This document shows, in pieces, positions 1 to 9,558 of a DNA stretch of 64,000 nt. Origin of the DNA: Pseudomonas laurylsulfatiphila (GTDB lineage Bacteria; Pseudomonadota; Gammaproteobacteria; Pseudomonadales; Pseudomonadaceae); NCBI RefSeq assembly GCF_002934665.1, contig NZ_NIRS01000001.1:186001-250000 (forward strand), written 5' to 3'. The translations under genes were made by a program, and so were the position numbers. Positions within the stretch are counted from its first letter, which is position 1, and each line of letters starts with the position of its first letter. The notes under the pieces were generated by a model. It was not told where the DNA came from. It ran no database searches and worked only from the letters and a program-made list of their open reading frames with translations.

Positions 1-654
1 ATTGAGCAAGTCGCGCTGCTGGTTGAGCAGGTTCTCGATATCCCCGGCCATGGTGTCGAACACGCTGGCCAGGCTGCCGATGTTGGAACTCGGGGAGATT
101 TGCGTGCGCTCGCCCAGGTGGCCCTTGCCAAAGCGTTCGGCCGCGCCCTTGAGGCGTTCCAGGTCACGCCAGTGCGGACGCAGCCACAGCAACAGGCACG
201 CGAGCATGGTCGCGCCGATCAGTACGTTGATGCTCCAGTACAACAGGTTGACGTCCAGCGGATCCGGCGGCACCACCATTTGCACCACGGTGCGCTCGTT
301 CAGCGGTGCGACCGCCAGCGTACGCCAGCCCCAGTCACCCACGCGCACGACGTTCTCGCCCCGCTGCAAGCGCTGCTGCTCTTCAGGCGTCAGGCTGCTG
401 TCGTCGTTACCGCTGAGCACGATGTGCAGCGGATTGAAGTCCTTGTCCATTTCGGCGGCCAAGGCCGGCCACTGTTCGGCCGGAGCCGCGTGAAACTGTT
501 TGACGATCAGCGTTTGCAAGCCACGGGAGTAATCGAGGTTGTAGGTGACAAAGCGTTCGTGGAACACCTTGACCACCAGGTCCGGCACCAGATAAATCGC
601 CGCGCTGAACGAGACGATGGTCACCAGGTACAAGCGAAAGAGGATTCTGAACAT
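1..654 (-). CDS. Sensor histidine kinase, RstB-like (partial, runs off left edge)
   Basis: This is the N-terminal 218 codons of a membrane sensor kinase; the catalytic part lies beyond the window. A membrane segment at about residues 5-24 is followed by a periplasmic sensor region, a second membrane segment at about 133-155, and a HAMP region whose last visible part reads FDTMAGDIENLLNQQRDLL. The start ATG lies only 4 bases after the stop of the response regulator gene, so the two form a regulator-kinase operon. The order and the partner resemble RstA-RstB of enterobacteria. The signal sensed is unknown. The RND pump diverging from this operon is a plausible target, which is inference. Confidence 0.85.
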   Translation of the reverse strand, partial: MFRILFRLYLVTIVSFSAAIYLVPDLVVKVFHERFVTYNLDYSRGLQTLIVKQFHAAPAEQWPALAAEMDKDFNPLHIVLSGNDDSSLTPEEQQRLQRGENVVRVGDWGWRTLAVAPLNERTVVQMVVPPDPLDVNLLYWSINVLIGATMLACLLLWLRPHWRDLERLKGAAERFGKGHLGERTQISPSSNIGSLASVFDTMAGDIENLLNQQRDLLN

Positions 655-658
655 CGGT

Positions 659-1360
659 TCAGCATTCCCACTCGGAACGGCTGAACAGGTAGCCCTTGCC
701 CCACACGGTCTTGATCTTGCGCGCCTCGCCGGCGTGGTCGTCGAACTTGCGCCGCAACTTGGAGATCGCCACGTCTACCGAACGGTCGGTGCCGTTGAAT
801 TCGATGCCGCGTAGGCGTTGCAGGATCTGGTCGCGACTCAGCACCTCCCCGGCATGTCGGGCCAGCACCACCAGCAGGTTGTACTCACCGCTGGACAAGT
901 CCACCAATTGCTCGCGCCAGGTCACGGTGCGTTCGGACAGGTCGATGCACAGGTTGCCCATCAGAATGCGGTCGTTGGCGGTCTGTGGCTCGCTGAGGCT
1001 GCTGCGGCGCAACAGGGTCCGCACCCGCGCCAGCAGCACCCGTGGCTCGCAGGGTTTGGTGACGTAGTCGTCGGCCCCCATTTCCAGGCCCAGTACCTGG
1101 TCGTGGCTGTCGTCGCGGGCGGTGAGCATCAGGATCGGCAAGGTCGCCGAATCGGTGCGCAGCAGGCGACAGACTTGCAAGCCGTCGAGACCGGGCAGCA
1201 TCAGGTCGAGGATCACCAGGTCCGGCGGATTGAGCCGCGCACGCTCGCGCACATGATCACCGCGACCGATCACGCTGACGGAATAACCGTTGCGTTCCAG
1301 GTAACTGGCAATCAATTCGGCGAGGGCGGTGTCGTCTTCGACCAGGAGGATGTTGGGCAT
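659..1360 (-). CDS. OmpR-family response regulator, RstA-like
   Basis: A 233-residue two-domain regulator. The receiver domain has the acidic pair at E8-D9-D10, the phosphorylated aspartate D52 in LVILDLMLPG, and the lysine in DYVTKP. A winged-helix DNA-binding domain fills about residues 135-230 and ends with the usual GKGYLF. It is first in the operon with the kinase at 1-654. It should be phosphorylated by that kinase and bind paired direct repeats, as OmpR-type regulators do. Family membership is clear; the RstA name rests on overall resemblance only. Confidence 0.88.
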   Translation of the reverse strand: MPNILLVEDDTALAELIASYLERNGYSVSVIGRGDHVRERARLNPPDLVILDLMLPGLDGLQVCRLLRTDSATLPILMLTARDDSHDQVLGLEMGADDYVTKPCEPRVLLARVRTLLRRSSLSEPQTANDRILMGNLCIDLSERTVTWREQLVDLSSGEYNLLVVLARHAGEVLSRDQILQRLRGIEFNGTDRSVDVAISKLRRKFDDHAGEARKIKTVWGKGYLFSRSEWEC

Positions 1361-1398
1361 GGGGTGTTTCCAGCAAACGCGGTGGTGACCATCAGCTC

Positions 1399-1469
1399 GC
1401 TATCGCTGGCAAGCCAGCTCCTACAAGGGATCGCATTTCAATTGTAGGAGCTGGCTTGCCAGCGATAGC
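1399..1469. repeat. REP inverted pair (GTAGGAGCTGGCTTGCC type)
   Basis: Two perfect 28-base arms (1399-1426 and 1442-1469) face each other across a 15-base loop. The core is GTAGGAGCTGGCTTGCCAGC. It lies between the regulator operon and the divergent pump operon. Confidence 0.9.
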
Positions 1470-1538
1470 GGCCTGACAGGCGCAATAAAATTCAAGGACT
1501 GAAGGATATACGCCCTCACTCGTCTCTGAGTAAAACCC

Positions 1539-1554
1539 TTACACAATTTCACAC
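1539..1554 (+). promoter_or_regulatory. Candidate direct-repeat site upstream of the RND operon
   Basis: TTACAC at 1539-1544 and TCACAC at 1549-1554 repeat with a 10-base period, about 75 bases before the adaptor start. Ten-base direct repeats are the usual binding pattern of OmpR-family regulators, and such a regulator is encoded next door. The assignment is inference. Confidence 0.3.
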
Positions 1555-1627
1555 AGCACCAACAAAGCTTCACCGCTACCCTCGCCTGCGCCCAGTAGGA
1601 TGCTGGGAGTCTTTATTGGGGTATTAC

Positions 1628-2785
1628 ATGTCGAAGAATCTGCTTGCCAGGCTCAGTCTGATTGCTCTGGCGTTGACACTGGGTGCGTGCGAGAAGGCCT
1701 CGAATGCCGAGGAACAGGCGCCGCTGGCCACGGTTCGCATCGAGACCATCGAAGCGCAACCACTGACCATCAGCAGCGAACTGAGCGGACGGATTGCCGC
1801 ACCGCGCATGGCCGAAGTGCGTGCCCGCGTGGCCGGCGTGGTCCTGCAGCGGACCTTCCGTGAAGGCAGTGACGTGAAACAGGGCGATGTCCTGTTCCGC
1901 ATCGACCCGGCGCCGCTCAAGGCCGACTTGGACAGCGCCGAAGCAGCGCTGCGCAAAGCCGAGGCCAACGCGTTCCAGGCCCGGTTGCAGGAACAGCGCT
2001 ATGCCCAGTTGATCGACGACAAGGCCATCAGCGGCCAGGACTACGACAACGCCCGGGCCAACGCACGGCAGACCGCCGCCGACGTCGCGGCCAACAAGGC
2101 TGCGGTGGAGCGGGCAAAACTCAACCTCGGCTACGCCACCGTCACCGCGCCGATTTCCGGGCGCATCGGTCGTGCGCTGGTCACCGAAGGCGCGCTGGTC
2201 GGGCAGAACGAAACCACGCCGCTGGCGCTGATCCAGCAACTCAACCCGATTCATGCCGACCTGACCCAGTCCACCCGCGAACTCAACGAACTGCGCCGCG
2301 CCTTCCGTTCCGGCCAGTTGCAGCAGGTCGGCCAGGACCAGGCCAAGGCCACGCTGATTCAGGATGACGGCAGCCTCTACCCGCTGCCGGGCAAAATGCT
2401 GTTCAGCGACATCACCGTCGACCCGGGCACCGGCCAGATCATCCTGCGCGGCGAGTTCCCCAACCCCGACCTCGACCTGCTGCCCGGCAGTTTCGTGCGC
2501 GTGCGCCTGGAACAAGCGGTCAATCGCCAGGGCATCAGCGTGCCGCAACGGGCCATCCAGCGCGACAGCGCCGGCATCGCCCAGGTGCTGCTGCTCGACG
2601 CCGAACAGCGCGTCGGCCAGCAACCGGTCGAACTGGGCGCCGTGCAGAACGATCGCTGGATCGTCACCGGCGGCCTGAAAGCCGGCGACCGCATCGTCAT
2701 CGAGGGCCTGCAGCACGCCCGCCCCGGCGAGAAAGTGCAGATCGACGACTCCCCTCTTCCACTTGCCCAGGTGACTGGTCAGTAA
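1628..2785 (+). CDS. RND efflux periplasmic adaptor lipoprotein (AcrA/MexA-like)
   Basis: A 385-residue membrane fusion protein that joins an inner-membrane RND pump to an outer-membrane channel. A lipoprotein signal ends in LTLGAC with the lipidated Cys at 21. Next come a split biotinyl-lipoyl domain, a coiled-coil hairpin at about residues 90-165 rich in Ala, Glu and Gln, and a beta-barrel region with the usual LPGSFVRVRL segment. The ATG at 1628 is chosen because it directly precedes the signal peptide; a TTG four codons upstream is less likely. The pump gene follows 15 bases downstream. No outer-membrane factor gene lies nearby, so the pair probably borrows an OprM-like channel. Confidence 0.92.
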   Translation: MSKNLLARLSLIALALTLGACEKASNAEEQAPLATVRIETIEAQPLTISSELSGRIAAPRMAEVRARVAGVVLQRTFREGSDVKQGDVLFRIDPAPLKADLDSAEAALRKAEANAFQARLQEQRYAQLIDDKAISGQDYDNARANARQTAADVAANKAAVERAKLNLGYATVTAPISGRIGRALVTEGALVGQNETTPLALIQQLNPIHADLTQSTRELNELRRAFRSGQLQQVGQDQAKATLIQDDGSLYPLPGKMLFSDITVDPGTGQIILRGEFPNPDLDLLPGSFVRVRLEQAVNRQGISVPQRAIQRDSAGIAQVLLLDAEQRVGQQPVELGAVQNDRWIVTGGLKAGDRIVIEGLQHARPGEKVQIDDSPLPLAQVTGQ

Positions 2786-2800
2786 GCAGGACGCTTTTTT

Positions 2801-5800
2801 ATGCCGCAGTTCTTTATCGACCGCCCGGTGTTCGCCTGGGTGGTCGCGTTGTTCATCCTGCTGGCCGGTGCCTTGGCCATTCCGCAGTTGCCGGTGGCGC
2901 AGTACCCCGACGTCGCGCCGCCGCAGATCGAAATCTATGCCGTCTACCCGGGCGCTTCGGCGCAAACCGTGGACGAAAGCGTGGTCAGCCTGATCGAGGA
3001 AGAACTCAACGGCGCCGATCATCTGTTGTATTTCGAATCCCAGAGCAGCCTCGGCAGCGCGACCATCAAGGCCACTTTCCAGCCGGGCACCAACCCGGAA
3101 CTGGCGCAGGTGGATGTGCAGAACCGCCTCAAGGCCGTGGAGTCACGCCTGCCGCAAGCGGTCATCCAGCAAGGTTTGCAGGTGGAGAAAGTCTCCTCCG
3201 GTTTCCTGCTGTTGATCACCCTGACGTCCAGCGACGGCAAGCTCGACGACGTGGCGCTCAGCGATTATCTGGCGCGCAACGTGATGAACGAAATCAAGCG
3301 CCTGGACGGCGTTGGCAAGGCGCAGCTGTACGGCGCCGAGCGGGCGATGCGGATCTGGATCGACCCGCAGAAACTGCTCGCCTTCAACCTGACGCCAGCG
3401 GACGTCAACGCCGCCATCGTCGCGCAAAACGCCCAGGTGTCGGCCGGCAGCATCGGCGATCTGCCAACCCGCACCACCCAGGAAATCACCGCGACCATTC
3501 TGGTCAAGGGTCAGTTGTCGACACCCGAAGAGTTTGCCGACATCGTCCTCAAGGCCAACCCGGACGGTTCGACCGTGCGCATCAGCGATGTCGCGCGGGT
3601 CGAGATCGGCAGCCAGGAATACCAGTTTTCCACGCGCCTGAACGGCAAGCCGTCCACCGCCGTCGCCGTGCAGTTGTCGCCTGGCGCCAACGCCCTGAAC
3701 ACCGCGACCCTGGTGCGGGCGAAGATGGACGAACTCAAGCGCTACTTCCCGGCAAACGTCGAGTACTCGATCCCGTACGACACCTCCCCCTTCGTCAAGG
3801 TCTCGATCACCAAGGTGGTCTACACCCTGGGCGAAGCCATGCTGCTGGTGTTCGCGGTGATGTTCCTGTTCCTGCAGAACATCCGCTACACGCTGATTCC
3901 GACACTGGTGGTGCCGGTGGCGTTGATGGGCACCTTTGCGACGATGCTGGCGCTGGGGTTTTCGATCAACGTGCTGACCATGTTCGGCATGGTGCTGGCG
4001 ATCGGCATTCTGGTGGACGACGCCATCGTGGTGGTGGAGAACGTCGAGCGCATCATGGCCACCGAGGGCCTGTCGCCCAAGGAAGCTACGCGCAAGGCCA
4101 TGCAGCAGATCACCGGGGCCATCATCGGTATCACCCTGGTGCTGGTCGCGGTGTTCATTCCGATGGCGTTCATGCAGGGCTCGGTCGGGGTGATTTACCA
4201 GCAGTTCTCGTTGTCGATGGCCACCTCGATCCTGTTCTCGGCCTTCCTCGCCCTGACCCTGACCCCGGCCCTGTGCGCAACGCTGCTCAAGCCGATTGCC
4301 AAAGGCGAGCACCACGAAAAGAGCGGATTCTTTGGCTGGTTCAACCGCCGCTTCGAGCAACTGACCGAGCGCTATCAAGGCTGGGTCGCCTACGCGTTGA
4401 AACGCACCGGGCGCTACCTGCTGATCTACGGCGTGCTGCTGATCGGCCTGGGCCTGGCCTTCAGTCGCCTGCCCTCCTCGTTCCTGCCGGTGGAAGACCA
4501 GGGTTACACCATCACCGACATCCAGTTGCCACCGGGTGCGAGCAAAAACCGTACGGTGCAGGTGGCCGAGCAGGTGGAAGCGCACAACGCCGGCGAGCCG
4601 GGCATTCGCGACAGCGTGGTGATTCTCGGGTTCAGCTTCTCCGGCAGCGGGCAGAATGCGGCGCTGGCGTTCAGCACGCTCAAAGACTGGTCCGAGCGCG
4701 GCAGCGACGATTCGGCGAGCTCGATTGCCGACCGGGCCAACGTCGCCCTCAGCCAGATCAAGGACGCCGTGACCTTTGCCGTGCTGCCGCCGCCCGTGGA
4801 TGGCCTGGGTACGTCCAGCGGCTTCGAGTTCCGCCTGCAGGATCGCGGTGGTCTCGGCCATGAGAAGCTGATGCAAGCGCGCACCGACTTGCTCGCGGCC
4901 GCCGAAAAAAGCCCGATCCTGATGAACGTGCGCGAAAGCGCCCTGGCCGAAGCGCCGCAGGTGCAATTGGTGGTAGACCGCAAGCAGGCCAACGCGCTGG
5001 GGGTGTCCTTTGCCGACGTGGGCAATGTGCTGTCCACGGCCGTGGGCTCGGCCTACATCAACGACTTCCCCAACCAGGGGCGGATGCAGCGCGTCGTGGT
5101 GCAGGCCGAGGGCGACCAGCGCAGCCAGGTGCAAGACCTGCTGAAGATCCACGTGCGCAACACCCACGGAAAAATGGTGCCCTTGTCGGCCTTCGTGCAG
5201 GCCAAATGGACTCAGGGCCCGGCGCAGTTGACCCGCTACAACGGCTATCCGGCGATCAGCATTTCCGGTGAACCGACGCCGGGCCACAGCACCGGCGAGG
5301 CCATGGCCGAGATCGAGCGGTTGGTGGCGCAAGGTCCGGCGGGCCTGGGCCAGGAATGGACCGGGTTGTCGTTGCAGGAACGCCTGTCCGGCAGCCAGGC
5401 GCCGATCCTGCTCGGGCTGTCGCTGTTGATCGTGTTCCTGTGCCTGGCGGCGTTGTACGAGAGCTGGTCGATCCCGACCTCGGTGCTGCTGGTGGTGCCG
5501 CTGGGCGTGCTCGGCGCGGTGCTGGCCGTGACCTTGCGCGGCATGCCCAACGACGTGTTCTTCAAGGTCGGGCTGATCACCATCATCGGTCTGTCGGCGA
5601 AGAACGCGATCCTGATCATCGAGTTCGCCAAGAGCCTGTACGACGAAGGCCACGACCTGGTCGACGCCACCCTGAAAGCGGCACGCCTGCGGTTGCGGCC
5701 GATTGTCATGACTTCGCTGGCGTTCATCCTCGGCGTGGTGCCCCTGGCGATTGCCACAGGCGCCAGTTCGGCGAGCCAGCAGGCCATCGGCACCGGGGTG

Positions 5801-5899
5801 ATCGGCGGGATGATCACGGCGACGCTGGCCGTGGTGTTCGTGCCGGTGTTTTTTGTGGTGGTGATGAAGCTGGTGCGCAAGCGCCATAAAGATCTCTAA
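2801..5899 (+). CDS. RND multidrug efflux permease, HAE1 family (AcrB/MexB-like)
   Basis: A 1032-residue inner-membrane proton antiporter of the usual family length. The N-terminus MPQFFIDRPVFAWV is the HAE1 hallmark. The proton-relay aspartates D406 and D407 sit in ILVDDAIVVVEN, and the partner lysine K934 sits in GLSAKNAILIIEF. Two large periplasmic loops separate transmembrane segments 1-2 and 7-8. It is the second gene of the adaptor-pump operon. Substrates cannot be read from the sequence; the family exports drugs, dyes and solvents. The long open frame on the opposite strand is a GC-driven shadow. Confidence 0.95.
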   Translation: MPQFFIDRPVFAWVVALFILLAGALAIPQLPVAQYPDVAPPQIEIYAVYPGASAQTVDESVVSLIEEELNGADHLLYFESQSSLGSATIKATFQPGTNPELAQVDVQNRLKAVESRLPQAVIQQGLQVEKVSSGFLLLITLTSSDGKLDDVALSDYLARNVMNEIKRLDGVGKAQLYGAERAMRIWIDPQKLLAFNLTPADVNAAIVAQNAQVSAGSIGDLPTRTTQEITATILVKGQLSTPEEFADIVLKANPDGSTVRISDVARVEIGSQEYQFSTRLNGKPSTAVAVQLSPGANALNTATLVRAKMDELKRYFPANVEYSIPYDTSPFVKVSITKVVYTLGEAMLLVFAVMFLFLQNIRYTLIPTLVVPVALMGTFATMLALGFSINVLTMFGMVLAIGILVDDAIVVVENVERIMATEGLSPKEATRKAMQQITGAIIGITLVLVAVFIPMAFMQGSVGVIYQQFSLSMATSILFSAFLALTLTPALCATLLKPIAKGEHHEKSGFFGWFNRRFEQLTERYQGWVAYALKRTGRYLLIYGVLLIGLGLAFSRLPSSFLPVEDQGYTITDIQLPPGASKNRTVQVAEQVEAHNAGEPGIRDSVVILGFSFSGSGQNAALAFSTLKDWSERGSDDSASSIADRANVALSQIKDAVTFAVLPPPVDGLGTSSGFEFRLQDRGGLGHEKLMQARTDLLAAAEKSPILMNVRESALAEAPQVQLVVDRKQANALGVSFADVGNVLSTAVGSAYINDFPNQGRMQRVVVQAEGDQRSQVQDLLKIHVRNTHGKMVPLSAFVQAKWTQGPAQLTRYNGYPAISISGEPTPGHSTGEAMAEIERLVAQGPAGLGQEWTGLSLQERLSGSQAPILLGLSLLIVFLCLAALYESWSIPTSVLLVVPLGVLGAVLAVTLRGMPNDVFFKVGLITIIGLSAKNAILIIEFAKSLYDEGHDLVDATLKAARLRLRPIVMTSLAFILGVVPLAIATGASSASQQAIGTGVIGGMITATLAVVFVPVFFVVVMKLVRKRHKDL

Positions 5900-5911
5900 C
5901 CCACACCACGT

Positions 5912-6003
5912 CCCCTGTAGGAGCTGGCTTGCCAGCGAAGACGGCCTTGATAACGATGCAATCTTCAAGGGCGATATCGCCGGCAAGCCGGCTCCTACAG
6001 GGG
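5912..6003. repeat. REP inverted pair (GTAGGAGCTGGCTTGCC type)
   Basis: Imperfect facing arms begin with CCCCTGTAGGAGCTGGCTTG and end with the inverse form at 5979-6003. It fills most of the gap after the pump gene and may act as a 3' transcript end. Confidence 0.88.
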
Positions 6004-6084
6004 ATTGTGTAAACCTGATGATGGTGGTCACGACGGACAGCCCTGGGCTAAGGTGATTACATCCCCCCAATCCTTCGAGCCTCC

Positions 6085-6726
6085 ATGCCCTACCTCACTC
6101 ACACCCACCCTCGCCTGTCCGCCGCCACGACGCTCGGTATCGCGGCGGGCATCCTGGTTCCGGCCGATTCGGTGATCAGCAAAATCCTCATCGGCTGGAA
6201 TGCCGGAGTCTGGACTTACCTGATCCTGATGTCCTGGCTCACCGTGCGCTCGAAAGCGACCGACGTAAAACGCATCGCCGAAATCGAAGACGAAAACGCC
6301 GGGCTGGTGCTGTTGGTGGTGTGCATCGCGGCACTGGCCAGCCTGGCGACCATCACCTTCGAACTGGCCGGCAGCAAAGACCTGGAAACCACCCGCAAGC
6401 TCCTGCACTACGCCTTCACTGCATTGACGGTGATCGGTTCCTGGCTGCTGATCGGGGTGATTTTCAGCGTGCACTACGCGCGCCTGTTTTACACCTGGGA
6501 AGGCAAAGAGCCGGCGCTGCGCTTTGCCGAAGGCCTGACGACGCCCAATTACTGGGATTTCCTGTACTTCTCGTTCACCGTCGGCGTGGCGGTGCAGACC
6601 TCGGATGTCGGCGTGGCGACCCGCGATTTGCGCAAGATCGTGCTGGCGCAATCGTTGATCGGTTTTCTGTTCAACACCGCCATCCTTGGGTTCTCAATCA
6701 ATATTGCGGCGGGCCTGTTTAACTGA
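6085..6726 (+). CDS. DUF1345 family integral membrane protein
   Basis: A 213-residue protein with about five hydrophobic segments. It resembles the DUF1345 family, including the conserved stretch [20 protein letters not shown] and the C-terminal helix. No biochemical role is known for the family. It stands alone between a REP pair and an AraC-type regulator on the same strand, with no clear operon partner. Confidence 0.8.
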   Translation: MPYLTHTHPRLSAATTLGIAAGILVPADSVISKILIGWNAGVWTYLILMSWLTVRSKATDVKRIAEIEDENAGLVLLVVCIAALASLATITFELAGSKDLETTRKLLHYAFTALTVIGSWLLIGVIFSVHYARLFYTWEGKEPALRFAEGLTTPNYWDFLYFSFTVGVAVQTSDVGVATRDLRKIVLAQSLIGFLFNTAILGFSINIAAGLFN

Positions 6727-6802
6727 TGCCTGCACAAACGTTCTAGTCATCGCACTTGCAGCAGGCGTTAAATAGCTCGGCAATCCGTCCCGCAGGTGCA
6801 AC

Positions 6803-7642
6803 ATGAACGCTCACAACTGGATCGACCTGGCCCAGGACGCCGACACCGGCATCGAGACCCTGCGCGCGCATTTCGAAGGTCACGCCTACGACCCGCACTG
6901 GCATGACAGTTATCTGGTGGGCGTGACCGAGCAAGGGGTCCAGCAATTCAATTGCCGACGGGCCAGGCACCAGAGCACGCCGGGCAAGGTGTTTTTGCTC
7001 GAGCCCGGTGACATCCACGACGGCGACGCACCGACCGCCGACGGTTTTACCTACCGCATGCTGTACCTCGATCCACAGTGGTTACAGCGCGAACTCGGCG
7101 CTGTGTTCGATCATGCCCCCGACCACAGCCAACTGAGTTTCGCCGCCACCCTGGCCAGCGATGCGCGCCTGGCCCAGGCCACCAGCCTGGCGTTTGAAAC
7201 CCTGCATCGCGGTGAGCTGAAGATCGTCCGCCAGACCGCCCTCGACGCGTTGCTCGAGCGCCTGACCAGCCACTTGCATTGGCGCGCCCGCGATGGCCAG
7301 GACCCGCGTCTGCCGCGCGTGGCGCAGAAGGCCCGGGACTACCTGCATGCCAACGCGCAATACGACATCGGCCTCGATCAACTGGCGACCGTCACAGGTG
7401 TCGACCGCTTCCGCCTGACCCGTGCGTTCAAAGCCGCTTACGGCATGGCGCCCCACGCGTATCTGGTGCAATTGCGCCTTGCAACCGCGCGGCGAATGCT
7501 GGCCCGTGGCGAACAACCGGCGGCGGTGGCGATGGCGCTGGGCTTTGCCGACCAGAGCCATCTGGGCCGCTGGTTCGTGCTCGCCTATGGCCTGACGCCG
7601 GCCCTGTACCGCAAGCGCTGCTCAAATCTTCCAGACAAGTAA
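6803..7642 (+). CDS. AraC-family transcriptional regulator
   Basis: A 279-residue regulator. Residues about 20-100 form an AraC-type cupin arm with HWHDSYLVGV and the LEPGDIHDG turn. The last 100 residues carry the paired helix-turn-helix, with LDQLATVTGVDRFRLTRAFK and ALGFADQSHLGRWF. It is followed on the same strand by a LysE-type exporter, a common pairing in Pseudomonas in which the regulator controls the exporter. The ligand is unknown, perhaps an amino acid or related compound. Confidence 0.88.
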   Translation: MNAHNWIDLAQDADTGIETLRAHFEGHAYDPHWHDSYLVGVTEQGVQQFNCRRARHQSTPGKVFLLEPGDIHDGDAPTADGFTYRMLYLDPQWLQRELGAVFDHAPDHSQLSFAATLASDARLAQATSLAFETLHRGELKIVRQTALDALLERLTSHLHWRARDGQDPRLPRVAQKARDYLHANAQYDIGLDQLATVTGVDRFRLTRAFKAAYGMAPHAYLVQLRLATARRMLARGEQPAAVAMALGFADQSHLGRWFVLAYGLTPALYRKRCSNLPDK

Positions 7643-7695
7643 CGCCGGGGATTGTGAAGATCGGTTTCACTGATCTTTACCGGAGTTCGCCCGCA

Positions 7696-8304
7696 ATGCT
7701 CTCTTCTTTCCCGACGTTACTGCCCTTCTTGCTCTTTGCCTTGGTGGCGTCGATCACACCCGGACCGACCAACATTCTGGTGCTCAGCAACAGTGCCCGA
7801 TACGGCTTGGGCGCCGCCCTGCCGATTATCTTCGGCGCCTGCACCAGTGCCGCGACGCTGGTGTTGCTGGTGGGCACGGGCGTTGGTTCGTCACTGACGG
7901 CCTGGCCTGCGTTGCAAAGCGTCATGCAATGGGTCGGTGTGGCGTGGCTGAGTTATCTGGCCTGGCAGATTATCCGTTCGCCGGCCGAAGCCATCAGCAC
8001 GCAGAAAACCGGTGCTCGACTGGGTTGGGTAGGCGCCGCCAGCCTGCAATGGATCAACCCGAAAACCTGGATGATGGCGCTGGCGGTGGTCAGTGTCTTC
8101 GCTGGAGCGGGCGAAGATCGGTTCGTGCACGTGATCAACCTGTCCTTGGTGTTTTTCCTGATTTCCTTGCCCTGCCTGGGTGTCTGGGCCCTGCTCGGTG
8201 CCGGGTCGAGTCGCTGGTTGCGCTCGCCCCGGGCCATGCAACGTTTCAATCGCTGCATGGGCCTGTTGCTGCTGGGTTCGGCGTGGCTGAGCGTATTAGT
8301 CTGA
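7696..8304 (+). CDS. LysE/RhtB-family amino-acid exporter
   Basis: A 202-residue inner-membrane exporter with about six hydrophobic segments. The N-terminal segment has the family signature ITPGPTNILVLSNSARYG. A conserved QWINPKTW motif lies near residue 117. The ATG at 7696 is chosen because it opens the first membrane segment. It follows an AraC regulator by 53 bases and is probably controlled by it. Substrates of the family include amino acids and small analogues; the actual one is not evident. Confidence 0.85.
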   Translation: MLSSFPTLLPFLLFALVASITPGPTNILVLSNSARYGLGAALPIIFGACTSAATLVLLVGTGVGSSLTAWPALQSVMQWVGVAWLSYLAWQIIRSPAEAISTQKTGARLGWVGAASLQWINPKTWMMALAVVSVFAGAGEDRFVHVINLSLVFFLISLPCLGVWALLGAGSSRWLRSPRAMQRFNRCMGLLLLGSAWLSVLV

Positions 8305-8376
8305 GCGCCACCCGTCGGTGTTTGTTCGACAATTGACAATCCGGGGCTTGACGGCGAATTGGCTTTTGGTGTCTCC

Positions 8377-8390
8377 TGAAACCGGTTTCA
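8377..8390. promoter_or_regulatory. PtxS operator upstream of ptxS
   Basis: The perfect palindrome TGAAACCGGTTTCA is identical to the PtxS operator reported in P. putida and P. aeruginosa. It lies 55 bases before the ptxS start and indicates autorepression relieved by 2-ketogluconate. Confidence 0.9.
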
Positions 8391-8444
8391 GCGTTATCTC
8401 ACGAAGCGCTCGGCCTTATAAATCCAATAAGAAGGTTTCAGACC

Positions 8445-9470
8445 GTGAACGATTTCTCCGCCGCCCAGCGCAGCCGCGTGACCATGCTCGACGTGGCCGA
8501 ACACGCCAAGGTCTCCAAGGCCAGCGTTTCGCGGTTCATCGGCGAAGACCGCGCCCTGCTCTCCGATGCCATAGCTCAACGCATCGAGCAGGCGATTGCG
8601 GAACTGGGCTATCGCCCGAACCAGATGGCCCGCGGCCTGAAACGCGGGCGCACCCGCCTGATCGGCATGCTGGTGGCCGATATTCGCAACCCTTATTCAA
8701 TTGCCGTGATGCACGGGGTGGAAACCGCCTGCCGTCAGCACGGTTATAGCCTGGTGGTGTGCAACACCGACCGCGACGACGAGCAAGAGCGCCAGCACCT
8801 GGCCCTGCTGCGCTCGTACAACATCGAAGGCCTGATCGTGAACACCCTCGGTCATCACCGTGACGAATTGCACGAACTGCACCGGGAAATGCCCCTGGTG
8901 CTGGTGGACCGCAAGGTCGAGGACCTGGAAAGCGACATGGTCGGGCTAAACAACCCGGCCGCCGTCGAGATGGCCATCGTCCATCTTGAAGAGCGCGGCT
9001 ACCGCGACGTGCTGATGGTGACCGAACCGTTCGATGGCACCAGTTCGCGGATCGAACGGGTCGGCAGCTTCAAGGCGCAAATAGCCCTGCGCCCGCTCCT
9101 TCATGGCAGCATCATCGAAACCGGCAATGAGCTGACCGCACAACTTAAAGCCTTCCTCGACATGCCTGGCCCCGGCCCGAAAGCGCTGTTTTGCGCGAAC
9201 GGGATTGCGGCGCTGGCCTGCACCCATGCGTTGCGTGAACTCAAGTGCAACCTGTTTGAGGATGTGGGTCTGATTGCTCTGGATGATCTGGATTGGTATC
9301 CGTTGGTGGGTAGCGGGATAACCGCGCTGGCCCAGCCGACCACCGAGATTGGCGCCAGCGCGTTTGAGTGTTTGCTCAAGCGGCTGCGGGGGGAAGACGG
9401 GGCGGTGCGGACGCTGGATTTTTCGGCGCGGTTGATTGTTAGGGGATCGACCCTTGGAAATTCTCGGTGA
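8445..9470 (+). CDS. ptxS: LacI-family regulator of 2-ketogluconate use, PtxS
   Basis: A 341-residue LacI-type repressor. The helix-turn-helix spans about residues 14-35 ([20 protein letters not shown]), followed by the hinge [18 protein letters not shown] and a periplasmic-binding-protein-like sugar-acid domain. Identity as PtxS rests on three points: the kguE-kguK-kguT-kguD genes follow in the order known from P. putida, perfect PtxS operators precede both this gene and kguE, and the length fits. In the known systems PtxS represses itself and the kgu operon and is released by 2-ketogluconate. Confidence 0.93.
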   Translation: MNDFSAAQRSRVTMLDVAEHAKVSKASVSRFIGEDRALLSDAIAQRIEQAIAELGYRPNQMARGLKRGRTRLIGMLVADIRNPYSIAVMHGVETACRQHGYSLVVCNTDRDDEQERQHLALLRSYNIEGLIVNTLGHHRDELHELHREMPLVLVDRKVEDLESDMVGLNNPAAVEMAIVHLEERGYRDVLMVTEPFDGTSSRIERVGSFKAQIALRPLLHGSIIETGNELTAQLKAFLDMPGPGPKALFCANGIAALACTHALRELKCNLFEDVGLIALDDLDWYPLVGSGITALAQPTTEIGASAFECLLKRLRGEDGAVRTLDFSARLIVRGSTLGNSR

Positions 9471-9530
9471 ATGTTCCGGCCTGCTCGCGAAGGGGCCCCA
9501 AGCAGTACAGCCATTTTTTTTGAACAAAAA

Positions 9531-9544
9531 TGAAACCGGTTTCA
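9531..9544. promoter_or_regulatory. PtxS operator upstream of kguE
   Basis: A second perfect TGAAACCGGTTTCA lies 14 bases before the kguE start. Binding here would block the kguEKTD transcript. Confidence 0.9.
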
Positions 9545-9558
9545 GAGGTAAAACAACA

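Noticed and set aside
3143..6070. A 975-codon open frame antisense to the RND permease, and others such as 1613-3022 and 59563-61095
   Set aside because: They mirror strongly conserved genes on the other strand and have His/Arg/Gln-rich, low-complexity translations typical of GC-rich shadows.
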